From Ulota crispa (taxonomy: Eukaryota; Streptophyta; Bryopsida; Orthotrichales; Orthotrichaceae), in assembly GCA_963920765.1 (NCBI GenBank), contig OY987246.1, forward strand, positions 15,248,868 through 15,312,867: 64,000 bases of DNA. Direction: 5' to 3'. A program made the translations under genes and the position numbers. Below, piece by piece: positions 19,929 to 32,164 of this stretch (positions are counted from its first letter, which is position 1; each line of letters starts with the position of its first letter). The notes under the pieces were generated by a model. That model worked only from the letters and a program-made list of their open reading frames with translations. It had not been told where the DNA came from and made no database searches.

Positions 19929-21313
19929 TTACACGGCTGTGAACACCTTCTTGTTGCCTCCGTCAGAAGCGCCCAAAGGAATCACCTTCAAGACATTGAA
20001 CCTCACGGTCTTCGAGAGTGGCCTGAAGAAAATGAGAACAAGAATTGGTCAGTAAATAAATTCTGAGCCAAATTGAACCAGAGCATCACTGAAAGTTCAG
20101 TTACAGAAATAGAAGAATGATCCCAACCGTTGTAACCATAAGTCCACCTAGTTTTGAATTATCAAAATGATCAACATGCATATAATGATGAGGTCTAACC
20201 TGCACTGGCCAACGATAACCTTGTCGCCCTCCTTCACACGGAAAGCAGGAGAAACATGGGCAGCCAAATTCGAGTGCCTCTTCTCGTACCTGGAAAAAGA
20301 ATACTCCTAGGTAAATAAACTGAATCAAGCATTGAGGTTCGGAAGACATATGCTGAGACTCACAAAAACGCAAATTATATTCAATAAATCCAACGCCACC
20401 CTCACAAATTTTGTTAGGTAAAAGAGACGCACCGTTGGTACTTCCTAACAAAGTGGAGATAGTCCCGTCGAATGGTGATGGTACGGGTCATTTTCGTGCA
20501 ATTCACGGTTCCCGAAAGGATGCGGCCCCGGATCGAGATGTCACCAGTGAATGGGCACTTCTTATCAATATAAGTACCTGAAAACGAACATTGCTCTTCA
20601 GAAGAGACCAAAAAAACGTGTTTTTGTCCTAATAGGTCAAACCCTAAAATCCACAGGAGGCATTTGAACACCAAAACAAGAATACCTTCCATACTTAAAG
20701 GATAAGACTACGATGTCACAGATCTAGCCCTAAAAAGTAGCATAAGCGAGGAGCATCGGATATTTCTCAGACGCGCAATCCGGCAGGATTCCGTACCTTC
20801 AATAGCTTCGCGAGGTGTCTTGAAGCCAAGACCTACGTTCTTCCAGAAACGAGTTCCAGCCTTCCCTGGTGCCTTTCCCCTGGCGGAAGCCTTGGTGCTG
20901 TATACAACCAACCAAAATAACCACTTAATGACCTAATCTTCAAAGCAGTAAAAACTTGCAAACATGCCACTCATCGACCTCAAGCTCTACACGCTCACAC
21001 CACTTAATGACCTAATCTTCACAGCATTAAAAACTTGCAAACATGCCACTCATCTATCTCAAGCTCTACATGCTCGGAAGCTGTAAGACCGTACCTGAGG
21101 AAAACCTTGGGCTGCTTCAAAAACGACCTCTCGGTCTGCAAAAATACGCAATCCAACAGAAACTCATCACCAAAACCCTAAACCTCAACCTAGAACCCCA
21201 AACTGTACCGAAAACCTCCACAATAAAGCAAATTCTGATTGTGCGAATCTTGGTACAAAACATTCAAAAAAAAATCGAAACGACCGGGCCGCGGACAGCA
21301 CCTGCTCCGCCAT
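19929..21313 (-). CDS. RPS11: 40S ribosomal protein S11 (uS17)
   Basis: Structural protein of the cytosolic small ribosomal subunit that binds 18S rRNA. Six exons join in frame with GT-AG introns: 21313-21302, 21135-21095, 20897-20797, 20577-20433, 20289-20200, 20022-19929, giving 160 aa, the usual length of plant S11. The first exon encodes only MAEQ, matching the plant family start. Diagnostic stretches are [21 protein letters not shown] (exon 3), [19 protein letters not shown] and [20 protein letters not shown] (exons 4-5), and the end [15 protein letters not shown] (exon 6), characteristic of the uS17 fold. Two AAACCCTAAA telo-box-like sites lie in its introns. It has no functional link to the neighbouring genes. 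Confidence 0.97.
20921..21078. repeat. 79-bp tandem duplication in RPS11 intron 2
   Basis: The text from CCACTTAATGACCTAATCTT to about CATGCCACTCATC and AAGCTCTAC at 20921 is repeated at 21000 with few changes, a direct repeat of 79-bp period. The copy ends inside intron 2 before exon 2, so the coding sequence is unaffected. Confidence 0.8.
21173..21182 (+). promoter_or_regulatory. Telo-box-like motif in RPS11 intron 1
   Basis: AAACCCTAAA occurs about 130 bp inside the gene from the start codon, within intron 1. Telo boxes (AAACCCTAA) are known enrichment motifs of plant ribosomal-protein genes. A second copy is at 20639-20648 in intron 3, and two weaker AGCCCTAA copies (minus strand) lie just upstream of the start codon near 21420-21450. 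Confidence 0.4.
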
Positions 21314-21774
21314 GGTGCTCGAGCTGGTTCGTCGAGGAGCGAAACGAAAGATGCAGGGCGACCGCGAGGGGAGGTGCAAACTGCAAAAGAGCACATTCGG
21401 AGACCTTCAGCGGCTCTTAGGGCTGCAGGACACGGAACGATTTTAGGGCTCGACCGTTCCACGAGAGGAACCGTATTACGGTACCCAAATTTATGATTAA
21501 CTAAAATTGGGCATGGATGAAATTTTTGGATGAAGCCTTGAAGGAAGATTACTGACCAATGTTTTGTAATTAGAATTAGCATTGGGATTTTAACGATTTT
21601 AGAGACGATGCTAAGGAAAATGATCTAAGGGTTATGAATGTAGGTAATGAAATATGACCAACTTTGTGATAGGTGTATTATGACAAATTTTGTTTGATAA
21701 AATTACAAAATAAAGGGTAGGTGAGGATCATGTTATATGAAGACTGCAGACAAGAAATGCTTAACCTCATGTTG

Positions 21775-22660
21775 TCCTGTCGGGGACAAATGGGATTTCA
21801 GGTAGGTACCTACAGCCTCAATTTTTGTCCTGATTTTTTTTTAAATAAAAAAAAAAAAGAAAAGCACATTATCTTTTGGGAAATATAAATTTTATTCTAG
21901 TATATGCTTGGGAGCAAAAGTTATGCTCAGATAAGAAAAAAATCATGGAGATCGGGCAGCAAAAATTTTCTTACAAAATTTGAAAATAATAATAATAATA
22001 ACCGCATAGGTTATAATTTTGTTTACACCTAAAGCTTCAATTCATTCCATTTGGACTAGTTATGAGAAAGATGTTTTTCTAGCAGTTTAAGCATCTTCTT
22101 GAAAACATAACTTAATAAAGTTCATTTTTGAATGCAAGGGTAACATTTTTTCAAAAAAGATTGTTGGAAAGGGTGAAGTTTAATTTCTAAAACAATCTCA
22201 ACATTGGGATTATTGTGTTTCAATTCCATTGCAAGGTTATTAACAATTTAAAATTTTGTCCAATCTCAAAACTTCTTCTATCTAATGCTTTTTTAAGAAT
22301 GAAAATTAAATACTTTTTGTTTTGATTTTTTCCAAAGTTTCTCAACTCAATTTTCCACTATAAGAAAACAAACCTCAAAAATCTGTGGTGCAAAAAATTT
22401 AAGTTAAAAATGTTAAAAGTCAAATAATCTAATCATGCAAGGTGCAAAAAAGTTTGTTTTTTACACTTTAAATGCAGAATTCTTGCAATCTATGCTGTCC
22501 AAGTTTATAGATTTTTGTGTACCCATTCTTTTACAAGTCTAGTACAAGATCCTATGGTTAGATATGCAAAAGACCAATTTTCAAACTTTTTTACTCTTCA
22601 AGATAGAAATGACAATTTTGAATGTATTTTGACAAATTAAAGGCTCAAGGGCTTTAGGGG
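21775..22660 (+). mobile_element. TTAA-flanked non-autonomous element, copy E (subfamily 2)
   Basis: Left end CCTCATGTTGTCC (degenerate), right end GGGCTTTAGGGG, with TTAA on both sides (21771-21774 and 22661-22664). About 886 bp. The subterminal TACCTACAGCCTCAATTTTTG places it with the ends at 1-113 and 52087-52216 rather than with copy B. Confidence 0.6.
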
Positions 22661-22664
22661 TTAA

Positions 22665-23534
22665 TGAAGATCATGATTTGAAATGTGAAGTTTAAATGTA
22701 ACATGGATAAGTTCACAATTCTTTCTAAATAACCCTCATGTGGTGCCTACTGCAATGTAATGATCATATTATAGTATGTCGTTACATTTGATTTCATGCG
22801 TTATGATATTTGATGCTAAAGTATCAATGTATTCAATAATGATATGTGGATGGATGAAAAATCAAGTAATTGCAAAATAGATGAACTTTTACCATGACTA
22901 GATTTGTGAAAGAGATATTACAAAAAAGTTTGTATTGTAGAACATTAGAACAAATATTAGTATTCTTTGGTTTATCTTTGACTTATTATTAAGATTTTTT
23001 TTTTGTCCTCAACGATGGCAAAAAGGACCCAACAATTCAAGTTTTCTTTATATATTTTTTGGAGATAGATTCACTACTCTTGTAGCAACTTGAATATTGA
23101 AAATACACATACACGTGTATGCACACAATTGCGCGTGCACACACATGTGTATATGTATACATTATGGAGAATTGCTAAAGCCGCCTCTGAAATAGTTAAA
23201 GATGCATTTCTATGAGCATATAATTTGAAATTTTAATATTTTTTAATTTATTTAAGTGGGTAATCATTCAATCAATCATGGCATTGCCACCTCCTCAAAG
23301 GAAAGGAAAACAAAAATATTCACATCATTGCCATTCTTTAGAAGTATTTTTGCTTTAAGTAAACCAAAAGTCTTATATCTTTAATTTCAAATTCAAGCAT
23401 CTCCAATTTTGATGAATGTAATCTTACAATGATAATGGAGAAACAATATTATTGATCCAAATCAAAACAATTAACATTAAATTCTCACACTTCATACTCA
23501 AAGCACACCTTGGAGTGTGGCTTTAACAATTCCC

Positions 23535-23537
<3 letters not shown>
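22665..23537. other. AT-rich intergenic DNA with a short CA-rich stretch
   Basis: No gene seen. An alternating purine-pyrimidine stretch (ACACATACACGTG... to TGTGTATATGTATAC, 23104-23160) is a degenerate CA/TG microsatellite. Confidence 0.5.

Positions 23538-23623
<86 letters not shown>
23538..23623. repeat. (TA)n microsatellite
   Basis: About 42 uninterrupted TA dinucleotides. Confidence 0.95.
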
Positions 23624-23626
<3 letters not shown>

Positions 23627-24728
23627 TTGCATGTGCAAATCTATATAAACATGTATTGGCATCCATTTTAGTGATAAAATTAAAAAGAGTTGGCCTTTTT
23701 AAATGTTTTTTTTAAGAGGCTTTTATCTCTTTCATTTGGATTGGAACAAAAAGATCCCATAAGCATATCACTAGGTATAATTTTTTTTGTAATTTGCTTC
23801 ATGATGATAGATTTTATTTTGCTGATTTTTGCAAAACAAAATCAAATGGGTAATTTTTATTACATAAATTGAGTAATTTTTGTGTTAAATATTAGATAAT
23901 TTTTTATAAACATGTTAATTTTTTTGCTTTTTACGGGCAGTAATCAAACACTCATTATATAATCATCATAAAGCCTTCAAATAGCCATGAAGTAGTTGTC
24001 AAGCATATATAATCAACACCATGTTATAACATGTTTAAAAAGGAAAAGTGGAAAATTGAAATGTATGCAATACAAAGGTATGTTGTAGAACATCTAAGTT
24101 CTTTACAAATATTCTTTTTATACAATTGATTTTAGTAATTACCATTTTCAAAGGACATGGCCAATTTGGATAGAGCATGTGCATTATTTTTGTATTTGGA
24201 ATTATATGTATTTGTATATAGCTAGAGGGTCTCTTATGATCCAACTAAATTGCAGCTACTTTTTACAAGATTCTCAAACAAGATTCTTACACAAAATTTC
24301 TAATTTTTTCCTTTAAAACACAGATTTGAGATTTTCAATGACTTTTTGTATTACATGCTACAACTACAAAGTCCCAAAGAAAATTTGATTTTACCTTTTA
24401 CGATAAATGCCATCAATTGGATAAAAACATATTCTAATGCTATTGCAAAACTAGTTATCTTTGTGGTAGTAAAATGGTGAATTAACACTAGGTCATGAAT
24501 GTTCAAAAGTGACAAAATATCATTTCTTTAAGCAAAAGAGATATTTTGGTGAATACCATAAACAAAATATGCACAATGTCTTAATCTCTATTTACTAATG
24601 TTTTTGAAATGACATCTTACTTCTAATTATTTATTGTAAGAGAACACTTTAACTTGCTCAATAATATTTTGTATATAAAAGTATCATGCTATTTAACCTA
24701 CCAATTAAGCATCAAAGTTTATGGAATA
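23624..24728. other. AT-rich intergenic DNA, no gene seen
   Basis: Short hydrophobic open frames only. They have no family hallmarks and match the composition of the surroundings. Confidence 0.6.
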
Positions 24729-25150
24729 CTAGTATATAGTCACACGCTTTGCGTGAGCTAGATCTGATCTTGATGTACTGTACAAAAAATCAATATCTCA
24801 TAACAAGTCTAGAATTTAACCCTCATGCACCATCATTTTGATCATTTTTTGAGACCAAAAGCACCAATTAGTTTCATCACAATGTTACTCTTTATTTACT
24901 TTGCTACAAGGCACTTGGCATTTTATTGATTTCTAACCCACGATTGGAGGGCATTTGGTGTTCTATATTTGAAGCATCCTTTATTATTTCAACTTCCACC
25001 AAAAAAAGTTAGAAATTTTTGGAAGTTGGAGGACACTTGGTGTTCTATATCTTGAGCTTCTTCTGTTGCTTCAACTTACAACAAAAAATTTGAGAAGGTT
25101 TTAGAAAAGGGAGCAAGTAGAATAATCCTCCTACTTAGTAGTACAATAGA
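24729..25150 (-). mobile_element. Short non-autonomous Helitron (422 bp)
   Basis: On the minus strand it ends with the hairpin CACGC-AAA-GCGTG followed by TGACTATATACTAG and then T, the classic Helitron 3' end (hairpin a few bases upstream of CTRR, insertion before T). The likely 5' end is TCTATTGTACTACTAAGTAG at 25150. The base before it is C rather than the expected A, so this end is less certain. The interior has two imperfect units of about 85 bp (24945-25105) around CTTGGTGTTCTATAT. Confidence 0.6.
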
Positions 25151-25852
25151 GCTCCTCTAAACCAATATCCTCTAAATTGATATCCTCTATAATTTAATAT
25201 AACACAAATCTCAATGTCAAACCATATGTCAGTCATAAACCAAAGCAATTAATTCAATAATAGTAATGATCCTTGGTGCTATCCTGGCACTAACCTCTAG
25301 GTCACTTCACTTACACTTCCACAAAATTAACTAATAACTTACTTAAACTAATCTAGTTCTTGGAATCCTAACCATATCCTTTTAGAAGAGTTCTATTGTA
25401 CAGATGTAAGTAAACAAAATTATTGCAATATCAAATGCACCAAGAGACATGACTAAATTACATTATGATTATGCTTAGGAAGTTTAAATCAAGACACAAG
25501 TATTTAATGTTGAAAAATACATATAATTGTAATAAAATCATAACATGTCCAATTATATATGATGTCAAACTCCATACACCAAGGGTTCAAACAAAAAGCA
25601 ATCATGTTGCATGTATTTGATTTTGTTACTTCAAATCCAGCTAGAGCAATCATGTTAAACAATTTTTAAGCTTATCACTTTGCTACACAGAAAATTGAGA
25701 GCTATATGTCCTTAGACCAAACCATTTTTAAGTAGATGTACAACACACATAGTATGGAATCTTCCTACAATATGTATACCTACATATTATACACACGGGA
25801 GTGTATGGTTCTTGTATTATTTTACTTGTTTTCTAGATTTGCAAAAAAGACT
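25151..25852. other. AT-rich intergenic DNA, no gene seen
   Basis: Nothing recognisable on either strand. Confidence 0.5.
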
Positions 25853-25856
25853 TTAA

Positions 25857-26089
25857 CCCCTAAGCACCCCAGCAACCGTCGCTCAGTTTTGAAAATTGTC
25901 CATGTTTGACTCTTATCCTCTTTTTAATGGAAAAGTCAAAGGACTTGTACTTTTTCATGTACCTCCAAACATGTGTTTACTACCATTCAAAAAAAATTCA
26001 AGCTATTTGACTCTACTTAGGCAATACTTTTATTGGATTAAGTACACAAGGGTATGGATTTGAGTGAATTTGGCATGGGCGCTCAAGGG
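25857..26089. mobile_element. 233-bp short TTAA-flanked element, copy F
   Basis: Left end CCCCTAAGCACCCC, right end GCGCTCAAGGG, with TTAA on both sides (25853-25856 and 26090-26093). It looks like an internally deleted derivative of the larger family. Confidence 0.55.
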
Positions 26090-26093
26090 TTAA

Positions 26094-27425
26094 CAAGCTA
26101 CCCTTCATGCACATTGACCTCAAATAGAAAGACCAAAACTTCTTTTTTCCCTATAATTTAATTTACTTGATATTTCAATACAAACCTCTTTTAGTTTTGT
26201 CTTGCGAAGACATATAGTTGTGCCATGATGTTTATGATATTGACACCTTTTTATCAATATTGTGCTTAATATATTGAAGTTGAAGACACACATGCTACCA
26301 TTATTAGAGTTATGTTTCCTCATAAGCTTACAACAACAAAGCATTCTAAATCTCCAAAAACCATGATACATCCCCAAATTTTATTGTAATTATGTAAAAA
26401 TACATGCATTGCTTGAATAGACCTTTTATTTTATTGACATAATTGTTCAAAGTATGCACATTTGCAACAATAAGACTCTCAATTATGAACTATTTTGAGG
26501 CATTTCTATTTTGAAGTGTTTCAAAAATTTAGAGATGAGTTTTGTTGTAGGAGCTTGAGGAATTTATCACAACCCATCAAGGATTGCAATAGTATTAAAA
26601 ATTTTAACTTAAAAATCTAAGGTTTCAATTGAAATATCAAAAACCGTATGAGCATTTCAAAGTCCTAATTCTTTGCATGTATTATTTTATGTGTAAATTG
26701 CATATTGTAAAAAATTATAAGGTTTTCAATAAACTATTAAGATAAGGATTTTTATCAACAAAAGACATCCAAAAAGTAGACTTACTTAAAGTCTTGGAGC
26801 GTTTGAAAATTTACACTATAAAATGAGACATAGTTAAGCAATTGTATTAGAAAAAAATTCATGAAAAATGAAGGGTGGACAATGGATTCCTTATTTTACA
26901 AGTGTTGCATTATACCTTGGTCAATGATAAAAATGGAGTAAGAAAAACGTGACATGGGCAAAAAGCAAGGCAAAAAGGAAACTATTTCTAGCAAAATTTG
27001 GGCTCCATTTCTTCATTAATTATTCAATTTTCTTGTAACTTAAGCTGATGGGAAACTTCAATCAACTAATAATACTCATAATCATCAAAATCTAAGTTAA
27101 ATAAGGCATGTAAAGCATTGCTTCGTGGAGTATCTGCATGCAACACCAAAGTGCAAAATAACAAGATAGTTACATGTGCACACTAATAGTAAAAGAACAA
27201 TACACACAATCAAAATGAAGCAAGTTTTTTTGGCCTCCCTCCAATTTTGTGAGTAGTGACCTCCTAATTTACCTCAAAAACAACCAATCAAATGCATTTA
27301 TCCTTGAATGGGTTGGCTTCCTTCTTTTTGTCATTACTTATTAATAAAATTATATCAACACCAACTGTGAGTGCTAATTGAAATTGTAATTTCAAAGTCA
27401 AAAATCTATAAAAACTTTGACTATA
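26094..27425. other. AT-rich intergenic DNA, no gene seen
   Basis: Short open frames only, without recognisable similarity. Confidence 0.6.
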
Positions 27426-27427
27426 TA

Positions 27428-27822
27428 AGGTAGGTCCATCCATAAGCGTTGCGTCCCCATGCCTGTCACGTGACAGTGGCAAGGCTAATTAATAAAAAAA
27501 CAAATGGTTGTGGGTGGCTAAGTGATGGTTATGGGTGATGAAATGATGGTTGTGGGTGACTGGCATGAGGTTTTGAGTACCCATCTCAGTATTCAAGAAC
27601 CAACAAGCCTTGTGATTAGCATCTCTTACACATGGTTCCTACAATTTCAATGATTTTGGACTTTGAAAAATCTTTGTGAACAAATGCTTGCAGTTGGAAC
27701 CTTGAAATTGATACCAATATTTTTGGTTTCCATTTCCTAACTTACAGTATTTTTTTCAAAGTTAGTCAATTATTTTACCTACTCCAAAACCCTTATTTCC
27801 ACACTTACGGGTGCACCTACCT
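27428..27822 (+). mobile_element. 395-bp AGGTAGG MITE, copy 1
   Basis: Inverted terminal repeats of about 22 bp (AGGTAGGTCCATCCATAAGCG against AGGTAGGTGCACCCGTAAGTG), flanked by TA on both sides (27426-27427 and 27823-27824), which fits a Tc1/mariner-type (Stowaway-like) MITE. It is the same length as copy 2 at 31768 and differs by about four bases over 395. Near the left end it carries the perfect palindrome CTGTCACGTGACAG, whose core is a G-box. Confidence 0.85.
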
Positions 27823-27824
27823 TA

Positions 27825-28689
27825 CTTCTTAACTTTCATTTTTGTTGGTAATAATCAGCATTGCTTCTTTTGCCACAACACCATGCATTGTAAGAAGCTG
27901 AAATTTCTGAAAGGAAAAATTGAGTTCAGCATGACCAATTCAACAGAGCCATCATCAATTATGTTTACAACTTCGAATAAGTGTACAATAAATTGTAACT
28001 GATGTGTATAAAGCAAGTATAAGTCACTTGAACAAAGCTGTTTGCGTTTTTGGTTGTCCTTATAAATTTACTTGTGAATGTAACAACAAAAATTGATGAG
28101 TGGTGTCACATTTATTTACGCCACTCTTGTTAACATAAAGGACACGGGGTAATATTTTGTTCAAGCAATGTTTATATAGGCTAAGGGTCTCACATAAGGG
28201 GGTCTCACATACAGGCAATTTTACATTTTCCAATATGGTTACTTTATGCATTTACATCTATCTTGCTACTCAATATAATTGATGAATTAGAGGCTTTTGG
28301 GATTTTGTAAAAATCAATAAATAGCAACTACTTGTTAAAAATGAAATTTTGCCATCACATATTGTTTGAACCAAATCTTATAATTTCTCATCATCCACAA
28401 TCAATTGTTCCCAAAATTTGCAAGCCATATTCTAAATAGTGATGCACTAGTTTTAATGGTCACTTTTTTTGGATCATCCAATTGATTGAGATACTATGCA
28501 TCAAAGTTGTAGGGCTACCAAAACCCCAATATTGGTGAAAATGGCGTGGTTCTTTACGGGTCCATTTTGAACTCATTTTTGTGCTTCCCACAATAAATAT
28601 CATATTTACAACACACATTGAGCTAAATTGATGAGTCACAAACACTCTACAAGTTGCATGTATTGTTGTTTGCTTTTTCCACTACAATC
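27825..28689. other. AT-rich intergenic DNA, no gene seen
   Basis: Nothing recognisable on either strand. Confidence 0.5.
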
Positions 28690-28693
28690 TTAA

Positions 28694-29695
28694 CCCCTAA
28701 AGGACCATTGTCCCTTCAGGGGACAAATGAGATTTTGGTGAGGATTTTGGGCATGTACCTTTGGTTAAGCTACTTTGTGTGATTTTTTGAAACTTTTATT
28801 GAAGGTGGGGAATTCAAAGATCTATGTGGGCATCTAAAAATTTCTTCATTTTGACATTTAACAAAGAAGTTATGCAAGGATTTATGAAAACTTGGGGAAG
28901 ATTGCCCGTTTGGGCAGCCCAAAAAACTTCTTTAAAATCCACATTAGTTCAAAAGAAAATTTTGAAATTGGTTCTTTAGATTTTTTTATACATGAGCTAG
29001 AAGCTTTGAATCATTCAATTTCAATCAATGAGATGAAAGTTATGAGGAGTTTTTGTTTGCTAGCAATTATGGATTCTCTACTCTAAAATAAACTTCAAAG
29101 TCCCTTATTTTACTCAACTTTCAATATTTTGGGAAAAAAAAACTAAACCTCAGGAAGTAGGTTGTTCATTACAACATTATGACCATTGGGATTTGCATTT
29201 TCATTTCAATAATTGTTTTTTTAACAATTTAGTAATTTGACTCATTCTCTACTTATTTTTACTTATTATGTTTTTCTCATGTGTTGTGTAGTTCCAATTG
29301 ATTTCAAAATTCCCTAGCATATACCTAACTTGATCTCCTACACGGTAAATTAAAAGCACAGCTTTGGACAAAGCAATTTTGTTCATGTATCTCCTACACA
29401 GTAAATTAAAAGCACAACTTTGGGCAGAGCAATTTTTTTCATGTAAGAGTGGTCAAAGGCTTATGAAATTTTTGGGCAACAGGGAAAAATACCTTTATTT
29501 TCACTTTAGATGTAATTATGTCCCTCCTCTCTATCTAAAATGACCTAATTTTTTCCCACAAGTACCTCTTCTAGTCAAAGGCAAGATCCTAAGGTTGGAT
29601 TTCCAAAAAAAAAGAAGTCTACCTTCTTACTCATCCCCTAGAAGTGACAATTTTGTGTGATTTGGCAAAAGAAAAGGGCCTTGGTCCTTTAGGGG
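28694..29695 (+). mobile_element. TTAA-flanked non-autonomous element, copy B
   Basis: Best preserved copy: begins CCCCTAAAGGACCATTGTCC, ends TTGGTCCTTTAGGGG, and TTAA lies on both sides (28690-28693 and 29696-29699). About 1.0 kb. A small subterminal hairpin (GTCCCTTCAGGGGAC) follows the left end. A 58-63 bp direct repeat (CTCCTACACGGTAAATTAAAAGC) lies at 29335-29435. No transposase-like frame. Confidence 0.8.
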
Positions 29696-29699
29696 TTAA

Positions 29700-30403
29700 G
29701 CCAATAATTATAAAGATATTAATGTATTATTGAAGGTGGAAAGTATTAAACCAATTATAGAAAGCAATGAAGGTAAGAAGAAAATAGATGACAATTTTTT
29801 TTTAATGTGTGATAATATAACATTGCCTAAAATAAATCAAACACTATTTGATTTTCCACCAATAACTACTAGTTGAAAACTGGATGTGTTTTTCAGAAAC
29901 ACCTTTTTAAAGGTTGGTTATTAGATGCATATGCGAATAGCCTACAAGTGAAAGTGAGCTATTAGCACTGGTAAGCAATTGATGTGTTCCACAAACTTGG
30001 TGTAGTGCATGTAGAGGCTGGAAATGTCAAAACATTACCCAAAAAAAATGTACTCTTATATTGTCTTTCCAATTTTTGCCCGATTTTGAAAAATATATAT
30101 GAGTTTGTATGTTTGATTCAAACTTTAAATGCTGAAAACATTGTATAGTTTGGTTTATCTCTCAAAAACAAGTTATGGAATTTTTTGTTATTTCAGAAAT
30201 ACATATATGACTCCATGATATCTTTTTGAACATTCTAATCAATATAATGAGGTGAGAAGTGTAATAAATGTGGATCTCAAACTTTGGTAGTGATGCCACA
30301 ATACAATGAGGAGAGTGCTCACTCATAAGTGTGCTCAATATTTTATTGAGAGTTGTTAACGATTATAATTCAACTCTCACGATTACAATATAGGGCTTTT
30401 GTT
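29700..30403. other. AT-rich intergenic DNA between two TTAA elements
   Basis: No gene or repeat boundary recognised. Confidence 0.5.
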
Positions 30404-30407
30404 ATAA

Positions 30408-31316
30408 CCCCTAAAGGACCAAGCTGCCTTTTTTGGAAACATAGAAATTTTGGGCAGGTACTTATGATTGGAGATTTTCATATTTTAGATTGAAATTCTA
30501 GTTGAAGGTGGGGACAAGGGATATCTTTCATTTGCACTAATTTTCATGACGTTTGGAATTGTGAGCAAAAAGTTATCGCCTAATATGTTGCTTTTTATGT
30601 TTGGGGGGCAGCTTAGGCAGTTTTTTAAAAATCATTTTTTTCAGAAACTAAAATTTGAAATTGGTTCAAGAGATTTATATGTATGTGGAAATCTTTAAAT
30701 CACTTCATTTGGATTGATGAGATGAAATTTATGAGGAGTTTTTGTTTGTTGACAATTATGGATTCTCTACTCAAATAAACTTTGAAGTCTCTTATTTTAC
30801 TCATTTTTCAATATTTTTGAAAATATGTAAGACCAAAGGTTGTAGATTGTTACTCACAACATTGCAATGGTTGGGATTGATTTTTTTTTATTTCCATAAC
30901 TAAATTATTAATATTTAATGTTTTTAATCATTCTCTATTTTTTACTTCCTATTTTGTTCCCACGTGTTGTACAATTCCAAATGATTTGAATTTTTTTTTG
31001 ATATGCACCTTACTTAGGCAGGATATGGGATCTAGAGAAGTTCTGCTGACATGGCCTTTTCCCCTTAGGAAATTCACCTTTTGAAGGTAGCTGCCCGGTT
31101 TTCCACATGACCCAAAAAACTTTTCAAATTGTTTGATCTTCCAATCCACTTGGTGAAAAATTCTGAAATTTTTTCCACACCTTCTAAAACTATTGCACTA
31201 CAAGATCCTGCGGTTACATATATTGAAGAGCATTTTTGTTTTCAGATTTGGTTGATGCTCTTTAAATGGCAATTTTTGAGAGTTTTTGGTAAAAACTGAG
31301 CTTGGTCCAATAGGGG
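30408..31316 (+). mobile_element. TTAA-family element, copy C, with ATAA duplication
   Basis: Begins CCCCTAAAGGACCAAG and ends CTTGGTCCAATAGGGG. The flanks are ATAA on both sides (30404-30407 and 31317-31320), which shows that the four bases are a target duplication and not part of the palindromic terminus. About 909 bp, and its interior is homologous to copies A, B and D. Confidence 0.75.
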
Positions 31317-31320
31317 ATAA

Positions 31321-31765
31321 GAGCATCTACACCCGTGTACACAACTTGGCGTGGCGTGGCATGGCGGCTTTGCTTGGAAAGTTTTATCGCAAACAAGCCA
31401 ATGTTGTATGCAAGTCAAAGCTTGCTCAATTGTATCTCAAACACTAGAACAGTCAAGATTCAATGAATCGTTAGCACGCCAAAATCCAAGACAATCAAAA
31501 CTTGTTGATTGCTCGATGCAAGAGACCCATGATTGAAGCTCGACACTTCTGTTGTCCGTGGTACATTCTCATTAGAGATTTAACCCCTAAACGTCTGCGC
31601 GTATTGCTCCGACCAATACAATACGGAGTATTTTCCTTGTATTTGGAATGGATCCACACCTCTACTACATTTGAGACCAACAAGAAGTTGGAGATAGATC
31701 ACTACAGTTCTAGTGAGCTACTTGAGAACCAAAATTAAAATTTCTTATTGGTAGCAAATAACAAT
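31321..31765. other. Intergenic DNA with a solo TTAACCCC end
   Basis: TTAACCCCTAAACGTCTGCG near 31580 resembles the terminus of the short element at 18258-18608, but no partner end is seen nearby. Confidence 0.4.
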
Positions 31766-31767
31766 TA

Positions 31768-32162
31768 AGGTAGGTCCATCCATAAGCGTTGCGTCCCCAT
31801 GCCTGTCACGTGACAGTGGCAAGGCTAATCAATAAAAAAACAAATGGTTGTGGGTGGCTAAGTGATGGTTATGGGTGATGAAATGATGGTTGTGGGTGAC
31901 TGGCATGAGGTTTTGAGTACCCATCTCAGTATTCAAGAACCAACAAGCCTTGTGATTAGCATCTCTTACACATGGTTCCTACAATTTCAATGATTTTGGA
32001 CTTTGAAAAATCTTTGTGAACAAATGCTTGCAGTTGGAACCTTGAAATTGATACCAATATTTTTGGTTTCCATTTCCTAACTTACAGTATTTTTTTCAAA
32101 GTTAGTCAATTATTTTACCTACTCCAAAACCCTTATTTCCACGCTTGTGGGTGCACCTACCT
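31768..32162 (+). mobile_element. 395-bp AGGTAGG MITE, copy 2
   Basis: Same length and ends as copy 1 (27428-27822), flanked by TA on both sides (31766-31767 and 32163-32164). The few differences I count between the two are all transitions. The flanking sequences are unrelated, so they arose by transposition and not by a segmental duplication. Confidence 0.85.
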
Positions 32163-32164
32163 TA

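Noticed and set aside
31580..31640. TTAACCCCTAAACGTCTGCG as a complete element
   Set aside because: Only one end is seen; no inverted partner or duplicate flank nearby.
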